A stretch of 64,000 bases of DNA from the NCBI RefSeq assembly GCF_039555335.1, contig NC_092647.1:17889993-17953992 (forward strand). Direction: 5' to 3'. The DNA comes from Amphiura filiformis (Eukaryota; Echinodermata; Ophiuroidea; Amphilepidida; Amphiuridae). The notes beneath the pieces are model-generated. The model searched no databases and had not been told where the DNA came from. It was given only the letters and a program-made list of their open reading frames with translations. Shown piece by piece: positions 22,860 through 33,759 of this stretch. Each line of letters begins with the position of its first letter. The stretch's first letter is position 1. A program made the position numbers and the translations under genes.

Positions 22860-24840
22860 TTTATTTTAACTAATTTTTTTTTAATCCTAGTCTATGTTTC
22901 ATATTTTTATTAAATTTGAAGTTTTGTAATTCCAAAAATTATAACAATATTTATAATATTAATAAATAAAAAACCCTTTAAAAAGGGATGTACCGGGAGA
23001 GGAATGATTTCATGTGAAGATTAAATAATCCTTCTGAAAGATGCTTGTAATGTGTAATATTTGACAGGCGAGACATGGTTTTAAAATGACAATTGTGATT
23101 CAAGGATGTACATCTAATTGATTGGCCTTGGTTGGATGCTTGCAATTTAACATATGGGGTAATCTCTGATAATTATGTGATATTGTTGGCTGGCAAAATA
23201 GGGAGATTTTGGATGGTGGAAGTACTGGTTGATTGGTGGTAATCATGGTGAAAAGGATTATTCCTAGTTGACGCTAATTCACATGTCCTCCTACTCAAAT
23301 ATTATTATCACCAGGTTTGGATGGCATGAGTAGGAAGCAGACACTGTTAGGGTACAAACACCCCTACACATATACCCCACATACATGGATTGCTAAATGG
23401 TCTTGTGGCCTAAAAAACAACCGACGTTCGCACCTTATATTAATTCATTCATAGCTCTTTTTGTTTTTTGAGAATTTAAGCATATAACAAGCAAAATTTC
23501 GAGAAATATTATTTTTCGAAAACTGAACCCAAAAATAGCACCTTTAAAGCCAAGAATTGAATGTTTACTGATAATATTCTTAGTAACAAAATTCAATCAT
23601 TACTTAGGACCTATGCCCTATTATTAATAGGCCTACAGGTCTTCGATGTGAGGGATTCAACTTTTACCATGTTTACTGCATGTTGCATGGTCAAACATGT
23701 TACATGTAGTTGAAAATTATATACATATTAACACATATTAAGATAACAGACCACCACAGACAGACCACTAGGAACATGAATAGAGTAAGATGTGTAAATT
23801 AAATATGTCATCATAACTCAGCAGGTAGCTCTCACCAGAGATATTGGATCACATACCATACAACACACTGAGATACTGAACTCACACAAAGCATGTATGG
23901 TACCCGGTGTGTCTGCCCACATGATCCCATAGCCTGCCAAGATAAGTGTTCTAGTGAAGAGAACCAGCAAAACTTCCTAGTCTAGATTCAGAAAAATTAT
24001 TTTCCTAAAACATATACCTATTTTACCTTACCATGCAAAATCAACACAATATTTCTGATATCCGTTCAACCACAAGTTATATGTTTACACATTACAAGCA
24101 TAAATCATCATCAAAACAACTTGATTCAGGTACGTGCTTTCTTTATGAATTTCTGTTTCATACATAGCCTATAGAAACAACAATTTTTTATATCCAACTA
24201 TACACCACATTTCGCCATAATTCATTCTAGAAACGCTTGCTGTTAGAATAAGAAAAATTTTAATGCTAAATTATTGCACATTCTAGGGAAGCGTGGTTAC
24301 TGTTTTGAAATAACCGAGTGAGAGGGTTTTCAAGAAAATATGTTTCCTGTCAAAACTGAAGCATCCTCTGTATAAAAGAAAATATGAATATTAACTGCAC
24401 ATCATATATAACTATTCATGATACCCAATTGTGGCATATTTGAGGTCGTTTATGAAGCAGAGAATTTTATTTAAATTTTATATACGCCAAAATATTTTTT
24501 TAATTGAGCAAAAATAAGGATAGAAAAAACGTTAAAAATTCTATGTATAAATAACATTAGACCCGGCAAAAGATTACTGTTTCGTTTTTATGGTATTCTA
24601 ATCTTTTATTTCCCGAAGAAACATTTGGGGTCTAAAATGGATTTTTATGTAATTGATAAAACATCGAACGTGTATACAAGAAAAATGGTAGGTTTTTCTC
24701 TATAGTATTTTACTGACCATGGAAATGTACTGAGACACAAGCACGTGTCAAAATCGATATAATGTATTGTCCATATAGACGCCCAGTTATCATGCTTATC
24801 GTTGATTTTTTTTGTATAAAACACGCAGTTAACCACAATT
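22860..24840. other. No gene recognised
   Basis: AT-rich non-coding sequence. I see no bounded repeat, exon or RNA gene. Confidence 0.35.
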
Positions 24841-24844
24841 GAGC

Positions 24845-25180
24845 GCTAATAATACACATAAATGTTTTTATTTGAAATATAATTCCAAAATATGGTACGT
24901 TTTCTGCCTTTGCTTGTCACGTGGTAGGCCTATGTTGAAGTTGCGATTATATCTTCGAATAAGTTCCAAATGAATTCCAACAAGACAAGTAGCCGAGTGG
25001 TCTAAGGCGCTGATGGGTTTATAGTGTGTCCAAAGCAGTCCGCCGCCGTGAGTTCGAACCCCGCCTCCGGCAAACTTTAATGAAGTAAAATTAAAATTGA
25101 AATTTTACTTTAAAAAAATTTCATATTGGGGAAATGTGACTGGCAGAATTTATGTATGGCGTGGAGTGGTGTGATCCAAC
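24845..25180 (+). repeat. Dispersed tRNA-containing repeat unit, copy 2
   Basis: Matches 8510-8825 along its entire length, upstream and downstream of the tRNA-like core, with small indels. The ~16-kb separation and shared upstream flank argue for duplication or transposition of a whole unit rather than retroposition of a tRNA transcript. Confidence 0.8.
24984..25072 (+). pseudogene. tRNA-Leu/Ser-like sequence, copy 2
   Basis: Homologue of 8643-8723. The D-arm (GCCGAGTGGTCTAAGGC) and T-arm (GTGAGTTCGAACCCC) are well kept, but the region between differs greatly from copy 1 and the acceptor halves (GACAAGT, CTCCGGC) do not pair. Probably non-functional as a tRNA. Confidence 0.5.
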
Positions 25181-25853
25181 TAATAAGTACCGAGGCCAGC
25201 TTTGCTGGCCCCGGTACAATAACTGTCAGGAAGGTTTTCACATTAGGCCTACATTTGAAGCAGGAGTAGCGAGATAAAAATGAAAGAAAACACCTAATAT
25301 CTTGACCGCTTAACTGTGGTGTTCTATAATGGGGGATTAAATAAGACATCAAAGCTCTATCTGGAAAACGAACTTCTGCTGATTCCAATTAGGTGTAATC
25401 CGAGGTGTAAGTTGGACATTGTGTAAAAATGACAAATATGCCAAAATATTAGGTTTGAAATTCGTGCATCTCGTGATTTAATATGAATGCATAAAAGCTC
25501 ATAAAATATGTTGTCGATAGGGGAGGGGTCTAGTCCAATTAAAAAATCGTGAAAATCTGTGTTGATGTTCCTTTATTTGATAGGCCTATTATTATATATT
25601 CTTGAACTAAAAATTACTTAAGTTTGACATGCTTTATTTGAAATTATTTCATGAAAGCTACTGAACTTAAATGCAATTTAAAAAAGATCAAATCGAATGT
25701 AGGATTAGGCCTAAATATGAAATACTTAGCAACAAGAAATAAATCATGAAAAAGGTGGGCCTTCAAGCTGCATTCATTAGGCCTATATTATTAAAGACAA
25801 AAGGAAGAGAAAAAAAAGAAAGAAACTCGAACTGAAAAATTCTAAGAATAACA

Positions 25854-25920
25854 TGATGGGAATCGAACTCTCAACCTTCCGCACTGCAGACCTTCGCTCT
25901 GTCCACTAAGCCATCGCATC
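25854..25920 (-). pseudogene. tRNA-like sequence
   Basis: On the minus strand: A box TGGCTTAGTGGACAGAGC, a central GGTCTGCAGTGCGG that would place TGC in the loop, and B box GAGAGTTCGATTCCC. The acceptor stem is short and imperfect (GATGCGA/CATCATG). A tRNA-Ala-like pseudogene or SINE head. Confidence 0.5.
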
Positions 25921-26359
25921 TTGTTCTTGCAACGGGTATTATTTTGCTATCTTATTTCTCGTTCAACATGTTCAAGTATCTCACTCATCAACAGTCTTTT
26001 TAAAACTGTGTGTACTTCAGTTAAATGAGATATACTACCTTCTTTGACGACTACAATATTTTGTTACACAATAGAGTATTTTGCATTAATAAAATATATA
26101 ACAATAGACGTTTTTAATTGCTATATTGATCAATATAACATGCATAATAGACAGCACAGCTGGGATCCATTTCGTGAAGCATCGTGACATTTGCAACGTG
26201 CGCGTACGACACGAGAACTCAAAGAACACAACTTTTCAACCTACGACTAGGTTGTTCCACCGCTCATTTTCGCTGAAAATTTAATACAAGCTCTGGTTAA
26301 TTAATGTTTATCATAACAGAAAAGCATTAGACCGGCGTTTCCTCCAAGCTGTAGATATA

Positions 26360-26700
26360 ACCATTTTAGTGATCGTGACATGCATTTTCTCTCATATTTT
26401 AGGCTACTTCGCGCACCAAAAGCATTCATTTTTTCCACAATAATTCAACTTTTACACGTTATTCTTTTGCCTTATACTCATGTTTCATATCTTATCTATG
26501 GGCTCAATATGGAAAGGAAGGAGGAACGACTCATGTATTCCATTTTTTTGATGTTTTCTGAAAACCCGTATTTGCCACCTGATTTTCAACATTGCGTTAC
26601 GTAACAGCAGAGGTCACGCCGGTAAAAATTACCGGAAGTGAGCTAAGTTGCTGTCGAACTGATTATGGTTGCAGAAAGAAATAACGCCGCCGGGCAATAC
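26360..26700 (+). repeat. Dispersed repeat, inverted partner of 22060-22375
   Basis: See the partner entry for the shared words. The right part (26660-26700, GGTTGCAGAAAGAAAT...CGCCGGGC) also matches, inverted, 21466-21502 beside the telomeric block, so pieces of one repeat are scattered around that block. Confidence 0.55.
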
Positions 26701-27373
26701 AAATTTAATGCTAACATTGAATGAACGCAGAATCAAGAATGGGCGTTTCTAGTACATACAGCGTCTGACTCTACCTGAGGACCTAGCCTAAGTCCCATGG
26801 GCTCCAAGAGTGGCTCTCCATACACACATGAACAAATACAATGACGGGTCGCCATTGCTCTCCATACACAAATGATCAAATACAATGGCGAGTCCGACTG
26901 CCATGCAATGAGCCAAATGAGCAGACCTCTCAAGGGTCTGCTCTGTGATACCACACTGATCATACTGATCTTTATGTTATTACAGCGAGGCCCACATACA
27001 ATGTTCAACACAAAGTGAACGATGTTATAACTTGGAGGGCTAACAAACCAACACCGCCAAATTCGACTGACGTGTGTACAACGTGGGATGCTATGAGGAA
27101 ATTGAATACTCGTTGTCTGATCATGCATGTGTGTTTATGGTTCGGATAGCGGTTACTTAGCAACTCTCGTTCCGCCTTGGGTTTATTGAATACACTCTAT
27201 AAGTCATCAATATGTCGTTTCCAGTCCTTGGCTGAACTATTGGGTTCAGCTATTTTTAATAATTCTGTTACCCCATAGCATTAAAAAACTAGTATTTTGA
27301 TAATTAAAATAGCTGGATGCGGTATGCAGCTGACTGGGGTGGTTACGGGTCGTTAAAACCACTAGAACCACAA

Positions 27374-27650
27374 ACCGCGAAATATGGATATCCAACTAGT
27401 CCCGCAGGGCTACAAAGAACCACTAACCGCGAAATATGGATATCCAACTAGTTTGGCCCGCAGGGCTACAAAGAACCGCTAACCGCGAAATATGGATATC
27501 CAACTAGTTTGCCCCTCGGAGCTTCAAAAAACCACTCACCCCGAAATATGGATATCCAACTAGTTTGCCCCGTAGGGCTACAAAGCACCATTAACCGCGA
27601 AATATGGATATCCAACTAGTTCACCTCGCATGGCTACAAAGAACCACTAA
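27374..27650 (+). repeat. Five-copy minisatellite, unit about 55 bp
   Basis: Units start near 27374, 27426, 27481, 27538 and 27594. Each contains CGAAATATGGATATCCAACT followed by AGT and then a GCAGGGCTACAAAG-type half, ending in an ACCACTAACC-type linker. The central GGATATCC is itself palindromic. Confidence 0.9.
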
Positions 27651-27684
27651 TAGCAATATTTTTTACCTCAAAAAAAGAATTAAT

Positions 27685-28290
27685 ATCTACCAAAAAACGT
27701 TTCAAAACGTAAAAAGCGGCCAAAGTTTAACAAATCTTTCCTGTGTGGCTTTTCACCCTTTTTTAAACTTGGTCCCATTTATGAAAGTTTTTAAAGACCC
27801 ATACGAAGTCATCTATAGGCTACTTGTTGGTTTTCTTAGTTGTCAATGTTTATTTTGTAGAGCAAATGAATTAATGTTCGTGCGTAATTGAATTTTTTTC
27901 CGTATAGACGTTATAATGTATTTTGTAGCAAATACTCACTTTGTTAAATTCTTCATCGTCATGTGCGATTCTGCGCCTTATGTACAGATGTAGGGCCTAT
28001 ATGTAGCAGGTTGACACACAGTCAATTTGCTAAGTATATAATACTCTAATAAAACATAAACCTTGAAATGTTTTTGATAATACATACGGTAGCCTACGTC
28101 ATATTGCACCGCTTTCGAACAGTCTTAAACCTATAAGAGTACATTGTTGCATGTAAAAATTAGGACTCATTCTTCATGTTAATACTACTTTACTAAATGG
28201 GACCAAGTTTAAAAAAGGGTGAAAAGCCACACAGGAAAGATTTTTTAAACTTTGGCCGCTTTTTACGTTTTGAAACGTTTTTTGGTAGAT
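27685..28290. repeat. Near-identical inverted repeat pair (96-bp arms)
   Basis: 27685-27780 and 28195-28290 are reverse complements with one mismatch in 96, separated by 414 bp. Homology stops sharply at both arm edges. The spacer has no recognisable coding region. The identity is much higher than that of the other inverted repeats around it, so the pair is young or under constraint. The ORFs at 27604-27891 and 28197-28478 each contain one arm. Confidence 0.88.
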
Positions 28291-28299
28291 GTAAACGAC

Positions 28300-29740
28300 A
28301 GATAACACCAAAAAATATGAACAAATTATTTCTAAACCGTGTTAAGTCTGCAAACCATTATGCTTCTCATTTTCAAGAACGCTGGTTAACAATAAGCAGA
28401 CTATTGTCTCATTTCGTAAACAAAAGCCCAGACAGTATTGTTACCTTGCGTTCGCTTTATAATCATTCACCCAACTGAAACTATAATACCAGCTCATTGT
28501 TCATTGCACAGGTAAAACAGACACAAGTGCAGTGTGTATTTAACCAGAGAAGATCTGATGTAACATAGTTGAGCTGTTTTCATTTAGTGTTATCTTGGTT
28601 TAATAGCTTTTAATGGGGTTTAAGTCCTTCAAAGGTCGTGGTGAATTCTACTGTAGACATGACTGCATCATGATTATTTTAAAGTCAACAACATTCAACA
28701 ATATGATCACCGTGATAGTATGACAGTATCAGTACCGTGGGTGTCAGTGATCCTGGCCTGACACAGTAGACAAACAAACAAACACGCCACACACATGGCA
28801 CATGCATGCAAGGTAACATTGACTATACACTAATCAAACAATGGTATTGATCCTGTACAACTGTTTGTGGTTTATTTACATTCGATTCATTTAAAATCCA
28901 CATAGTAAACATTAATTTTGGCAAGAGTTTTCTCTCTGGAACGATGATGCATCAACTGGCTCCGCGTAATGAAAAGATCTAACATGATTGGTCAATTTAG
29001 CTCCGCGAAGCGAAAAGTAAGTTACGCGTAGCAGCTCCACGTTGTGGCGGTTACGGCCAGCCATATACTGATCATGCGAAAATCGTAAAACATAGAATAG
29101 AAACAGTGTGGCCGGCTCTCAAAATCTCAAATTGTATGCATAGCCTGAGTCGCAAGGCCTATCTCGAACAAAATCACTATGCGTAGTTGTTGAAAAACGT
29201 GAGGATTCATCGTACTACCACGGCAATTTTTAACACGAAGATATAGGGATGATGACGGTGTGGGACGTTGATTGGCAACACAATCCAAGGTCTCAACTTC
29301 TATAGCACACTCAAGAGTAGAATAGATCCTCCAGTCCCTCAACACTTACGCACCATATTGTGTGTGATATTGTAGAAGGCAACCTAAAGGATTATATGTA
29401 AGGAAGGTGCCGCAACACGATGCCTCAAATTACACCCAACCTCGTTACACCCACCCGATCTCCCAAACCGAGTACTGGATCTCATCTTATGTGTTGGGTG
29501 TATATCCTTGTGCTCGGTTGGACGCGCTGTTTTAGAGTTCTTCTTAACTGATTTTATGTAAGTTTTAGGGCATACAATGAAGTTATATAGTCAAGTTAAT
29601 AGCGGAGTTTAAAAGTACTTGGCAAGCTCAAAATTGAAAACATTCTTATGCTTTAAAAAAGAGGCATTCAGCATTATTGTAGTTAACTTTAGGATACTGA
29701 ATTGAAACTCCCATCGAAGTACCAAAATGGAAGGAAGCAA
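28300..29740. other. No gene recognised; holds a dispersed repeat copy
   Basis: 28965-29055 (AACATGATTGGTCAATTTAG and CAGCTCCACGTTGTGGCGG) is the inverted copy of 19020-19150. The rest has no supportable feature. Confidence 0.4.
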
Positions 29741-29764
29741 AACTCATACATCCCCACAAAAAAG

Positions 29765-29812
29765 TCAAGATAATCTTGGTCAGGTCAAGATAATCTTGGT
29801 CCGGTCAATAAA
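29765..29812 (+). repeat. Two tandem copies of a 24-bp unit
   Basis: GTCAAGATAATCTTGGTC is repeated directly. Each copy contains the small palindrome AAGATAATCTT. Confidence 0.85.
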
Positions 29813-29970
29813 TTTTGAACAAGAGAAGTACATGTTCATATTTAGAAACACTGGCCACATTATTTGACTTCTTGGACATTTCAACAAACTTAAGGATACG
29901 ATACATGATTTACCGACAAGTGACTCATTTCGGAATGCGATCATGAATTTTGAAGAAAAAGTTTCCACAG

Positions 29971-30049
29971 GCTTCGTTGGGACTCGAACCAGCGATTCTA
30001 TACTCCCTTCGATTACGCGTCTAGCGCTTTACCGCTCAGCCACCGTGGC
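29971..30049 (-). pseudogene. tRNA-like sequence (Thr-CGT-like)
   Basis: On the minus strand: GCCACGG, then A box TGGCTGAGCGGTAAAGC, a central TAGACGCGTAATCGA with CGT where an anticodon would lie, and B box GCTGGTTCGAGTCCC. The 3' end ACGAAGC pairs only partly with GCCACGG. The best preserved of the single-copy tRNA-like sequences but still probably a relic. Confidence 0.5.
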
Positions 30050-30431
30050 AGTTGAGCGGATGAGTGTAATGATAAAAGATAAATCTCATAATGCCATCTT
30101 TAGCCTTTTGTTTACCAAAAAAGACGCGTTTTGTAAAGATAGATTAGCCGTTTTATGCATAAATAGCACGAACGTTTGGGAAAGGTTTCAAACAAATAAT
30201 ATAGATACTGATGTGATGATGAAATTGCGTAAGTCGGGAATTATCTGCGTCGCAATGTTTTGTTTTGGTTTTAGGAATTTGACCTTAAAATGTACGACTT
30301 CATGACATTATCATTCGAAATCAACAAAAGATATTTCAACACTATATAAATAATAATAATAATGGAGGGTTCTTAGTAGGCGCACAATCTTCAAAAGAAC
30401 TCAAGGCGCACAAACAATAAAGACAAACAAG

Positions 30432-30772
30432 TTACATATGTGAATCCGGAAAAGCACGAAGAAAAAGATGAGTTTTAAGTTGCTTTTTGAACTGCGTAAG
30501 CGAATGTATGTTACGGAGGCTGTTTGGAAGCGAGTTCCAAACAGCCGGGGCAGCGAAATGAAAGGAGCGTTCACCAGCCGATTTTAGATTTACACGGGGA
30601 GATTTCAATAATCTTTCAGTAGAAGATCGAAGTGATCGAGCTGGTTTGTACGTGCAGAGCGTAGCAGACAGATAAGTTGGTAAAGTATCTTCAAAGTGCC
30701 GAAAAACAAAAACAGCTAACTTATACTGAATCCGAAATTCTAATGGCAGCCAGTGAAGCTCATATATGACGG
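30432..30772 (-). pseudogene. LINE ORF2, C-terminal tail (shifted frame)
   Basis: After a one-base frameshift the protein continues in another frame with ELHWLPLEFRIQYKLAV, then SAGERSFHFAAPAVWNSLP and FKKQLKTHLF, the conserved C-terminal block of CR1/L2-type LINE proteins, ending at TAA (30434-30432). The block follows the RT domain and is probably needed for RNA binding or priming in the family; the role is inferred from family knowledge. Confidence 0.85.
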
Positions 30773-32383
30773 GGTGATATGCTCATACTTCCTTTTCTTC
30801 ATGATTAAACGGGCCGCGCAATTTTGTATTCTTTGAAGTCTGTTAAGTTGGTCAGTGGTGATACCAGTCAAGGACGAGTTACAGAAGTCAAGACGTGATG
30901 TAATAATTGAATTGACAAGACATGATGTAGCTTTATCAGACAGATAAGGCCGAATACACCCAATACGTCTTAAAGACAAAAATGATGAACGGCAAACTTC
31001 ACTGATGTGACTGGACATGGATAACGTTTGATCTAATCTCACCCCAAGGTACTTAACAGACTCCTGTATTTTGATATCAGAGTTCAAAATTGTGATGGAA
31101 TTACTAGCAACCTGCTTAACACGCGAAGTGGTGCCCACAATCATAACCTCGGTCTTATCTGTGTTTAGCATGAGCTTATTGCTGTCCATCCAACATAAAA
31201 TGTCACTGATACATTCCTGAATTGCGATCTTAGTTACCTCAAACTTCTCAGGAGGACCACTTTGAAATACAACGGTATCATCGGCATACTTATGGAAAGA
31301 GCAATTGTGAAGATTGATGACATCTGAGAGGGATTGGGAATATAATGTAAACAAAACTGGCCCCAATACAGAGCCCTGTGGAACCCCGTACAAAAGTGGG
31401 CACGGATTTGAAGTAGAACCATTAACAATGACAGATTGGAATCTTTGTGACACGTATGAATGAAACCATTTAAGAACATTGCCACTGATACCGAAAGTGA
31501 TTTCAAGGCGTCTGAGAAGAATTGAGTGGTCAAGCGTATCAAACGCAGCACTGAGGTCAAGGAGGGCAACGAGTGAGACAAATTTCTCATCAGAGTTTTT
31601 GAGCAGGCGGTCCATGACACTCAGTACTGCGGTTTCAACACTATGACCCTTCCTATACGCAGATTGATTTATTTCCAATAGGTTATTGTCAAAAAGGTGT
31701 TGCTGCAATTGACGAAGAACCACTCTTTCAAGAAGTTTTGAGATAAACGGTAGATTGGATACCGGTCTGAAGTTCTTTAGATTATTACAGTCAAGTCCAT
31801 GTTTCTTAAGAATTGGAACTACAACAGCCTCTTTAAGTTTAGATGGAACAAAACCTAATAGAAGAGACTCGTTAATGATACGAGTGATTAGAGGAATCAG
31901 GCTCTCGGCACATTGTTTGACAATATATGTTGGAAGTGGGTCCAGGATGCAGGTTTTATTGGGCATTTCCTTCATCATAGCAACAATATCCTCTTCACAA
32001 ACCGGAGAAAAATTATCAAACACTGGACCATCATAAATAGCAAAGCATGGAGGCTGGCAATGCCGAGAATCTAATTCCTCTCTTAGGCCTGTTATTTTGT
32101 CAGAGAAGAATTGGCAAAACTTGTCTGGCAATTCATCTACAGGAATATTAGATGGGAGGGCACGAGATTTTGATTTGCCCAGAAGCTCATTTGACACATT
32201 GAAAAGTTGTTTGGTGGAAAAACCGACAGAGTCTATTTTACTTCCATAGTAGTCTTTCTTCGCGGCAGTAACATGCTTGATAGTATCGTTCCTAGCATTA
32301 ATATACAACTCTTCGTGAACAGACAGTTTTGTCTTGCGCCAGAGTCGTTCGGCACGTCGACGCCTACGTCGCGCATTCCTGAC
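30740..32383 (-). pseudogene. LINE ORF2, reverse transcriptase segment
   Basis: Roughly 520 codons from the in-frame stop (32384-32386) downstream. Visible RT blocks in order: PLPTYIVKQC and VPILKKHG (entry), NFRPVSNLPFISKLLERVV, NQSAYRKGHSVETAVL, LLDLSAAFDTLDHSILLRRL (first catalytic aspartate in LDLSAAFD), GVPQGSVLGPVLF, and YADDTVVF at 31288-31265 (catalytic D-D pair), followed by NKLMLNTDKTEVM and VKYLGVRLD. These synthesise cDNA from the element RNA at a nicked target. The domain is intact by eye, but the ORF is cut off from the endonuclease by the nonsense codon and from its tail by a frameshift, so it should be inactive as it stands. Confidence 0.93.
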
Positions 32384-33653
32384 TTATGTGGTGAGCCAGG
32401 GAGCGGATGGTCTATCCTTAACACTGCGAGTGGTCAACGGAGCATGCTGATCGAGTGTCTGTCGGAGGGTATCATTATAGGTATCAAGAAGACTATCGAC
32501 AGTCAAGTTATTCATGCTAAGGGACATCACAGACAAGTCCTCTTTCAGTTGATCTGTATCAATTGCCCTCAGATTTCGCGAGGTCACAACACGTTTAGCA
32601 GGAGCAGGTCTTAAGATGATAATCTGTCCTAAAATAGCAAAATGATCCGATATCCCACGATAAATACGAACATCATTAAAAGTTATAAAAGATCTTTCAT
32701 TCCGTACTACGGCCCAATCGAGAATATGATTCTTAATATGGGTAGGTTTATCTACAAGTTGCAAGAGTTGAAAGTCGGATAACACAGCATTAACGCGTTT
32801 CACACAAGATTCATCAGGCTCATCGAAGTGCAGGTTAAAGTCACCAATGAATGACAAATCACTGTTTGAATCCGCGTATGAGGAAAGCATATCGACAAAG
32901 TCGCACATGAAACCATTAAAAGTTACATTATTCTTCTTGGTATGATGGATTCTATATAAACAAATGCATGTAACTGAAAGTTGGTTAACACACAACTTCA
33001 TTTCAACACTTTCAAAAGAAGAGTAGTTCAACGGAGTAAATTTGACATATCTGGATAAGTTGGATCTAATGATGAAAGCAATTCCACCCGGCAATTCCAC
33101 CTCCTCTTTTTCCGCAACGTGGGAAAGATTAAGACTTGTAACCATGTGGGGTCATTGTACTTTCATATGCCTCATCACCTTCAGCATATAGCCACGTTTC
33201 AGTTAACATTAAGATGTCTAGGTCATTATCGAGGATAATTTCAGAAATGTCAGTAGCTACATCGCGACATGATTGAGTATTAAAACACATCCATTTCAGA
33301 TGATCACGATTAATTTCCATAGGCTTACCATTTTTGCGGTGGTAACGTTTACGTGGTAGGCCAGTGCCAATTTCTAGCGATCGAAGTTTGGAAGCCAAAT
33401 CTTTAGTCAAGCGTGCAGGTTGAATAGCGATCAATTGATCACGATTGTACGATATTCGTTGCTCACGATCAATGATGGATGTCAAATTACTCGGCCTTGG
33501 TTCAGCTTGTTGGTCTGGCATGTATAATGGCGTATGCAATATAGGTATGCATCGTGAAGAAAATAACACTGCCAGAACCAAGAGATGGTATCGTGCTAGA
33601 ACCATAAAAGATGACCAGGAGAATGAGATCGCCATGGCAAACCATATATCCAA
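32384..33653 (-). pseudogene. LINE ORF2, EEP endonuclease segment (frameshifted)
   Basis: The N-terminal part starts at an ATG at 33653 and includes the leader IGTGLPRKRYHRKNGKP, CFNTQSCRD and DILMLTETWL (the N and E motifs of EEP endonucleases). A one-base shift near 33135 then moves the frame to one containing VELPGGIAFIIRSNL, FIGDFNLHFDEPD (D-x-N), LDWAVVRN and RGISDHFAILG (the S-D-H motif). These residues make up the metal-dependent active site that nicks target DNA. The segment ends at TAA (32386-32384), after which the same frame continues into the RT segment. The start codon is the first ATG before the conserved leader and is tentative. Confidence 0.9.
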
Positions 33654-33667
33654 AATTCACATTTTGA

Positions 33668-33692
33668 GAATGAGGACTATATGTCCTCATTC
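33668..33692. repeat. Perfect 10-bp stem hairpin at the LINE 5' end
   Basis: GAATGAGGAC and GTCCTCATTC flank a 5-nt loop, 15 bp upstream of the LINE ORF ATG on the minus strand. It would fold in the 5' leader of the LINE RNA. Confidence 0.75.
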
Positions 33693-33759
33693 TTTCTCTA
33701 CAATGTTTTGTACATGTATGTGAAATAGCTTCAACAATGGTTCGGTGCATAATGGTAAA

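Larger units (their letters stand above)
30342..33729 (-). mobile_element. Nearly full-length CR1/L2-like LINE, minus strand
   Basis: In transcription order: a short leader with a perfect hairpin, an endonuclease-RT ORF (33653 down to 30432) and a short 3' region ending in (ATT)n at about 30347-30362. The order endonuclease - RT - HWLP-type tail and the (ATT)n end fit the CR1/L2 group; the exact clade is inference. A candidate 7-bp target duplication TTCAACA occurs at 30335-30341 and 33730-33736. Only three disabling lesions are visible: a frameshift near 33135, an in-frame TAA at 32384-32386, and a frameshift near 30770. There is no separate ORF1 in the window. Confidence 0.85.

Noticed and set aside
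27374-27650. CRISPR array
   Set aside because: Units of ~55 bp are repeated throughout; there are no unique spacers of constant length, and the DNA is from an animal.
30740-33653. A functional cellular gene for reverse transcriptase
   Set aside because: Endonuclease-RT order, (ATT)n tail and lesions identify a LINE.
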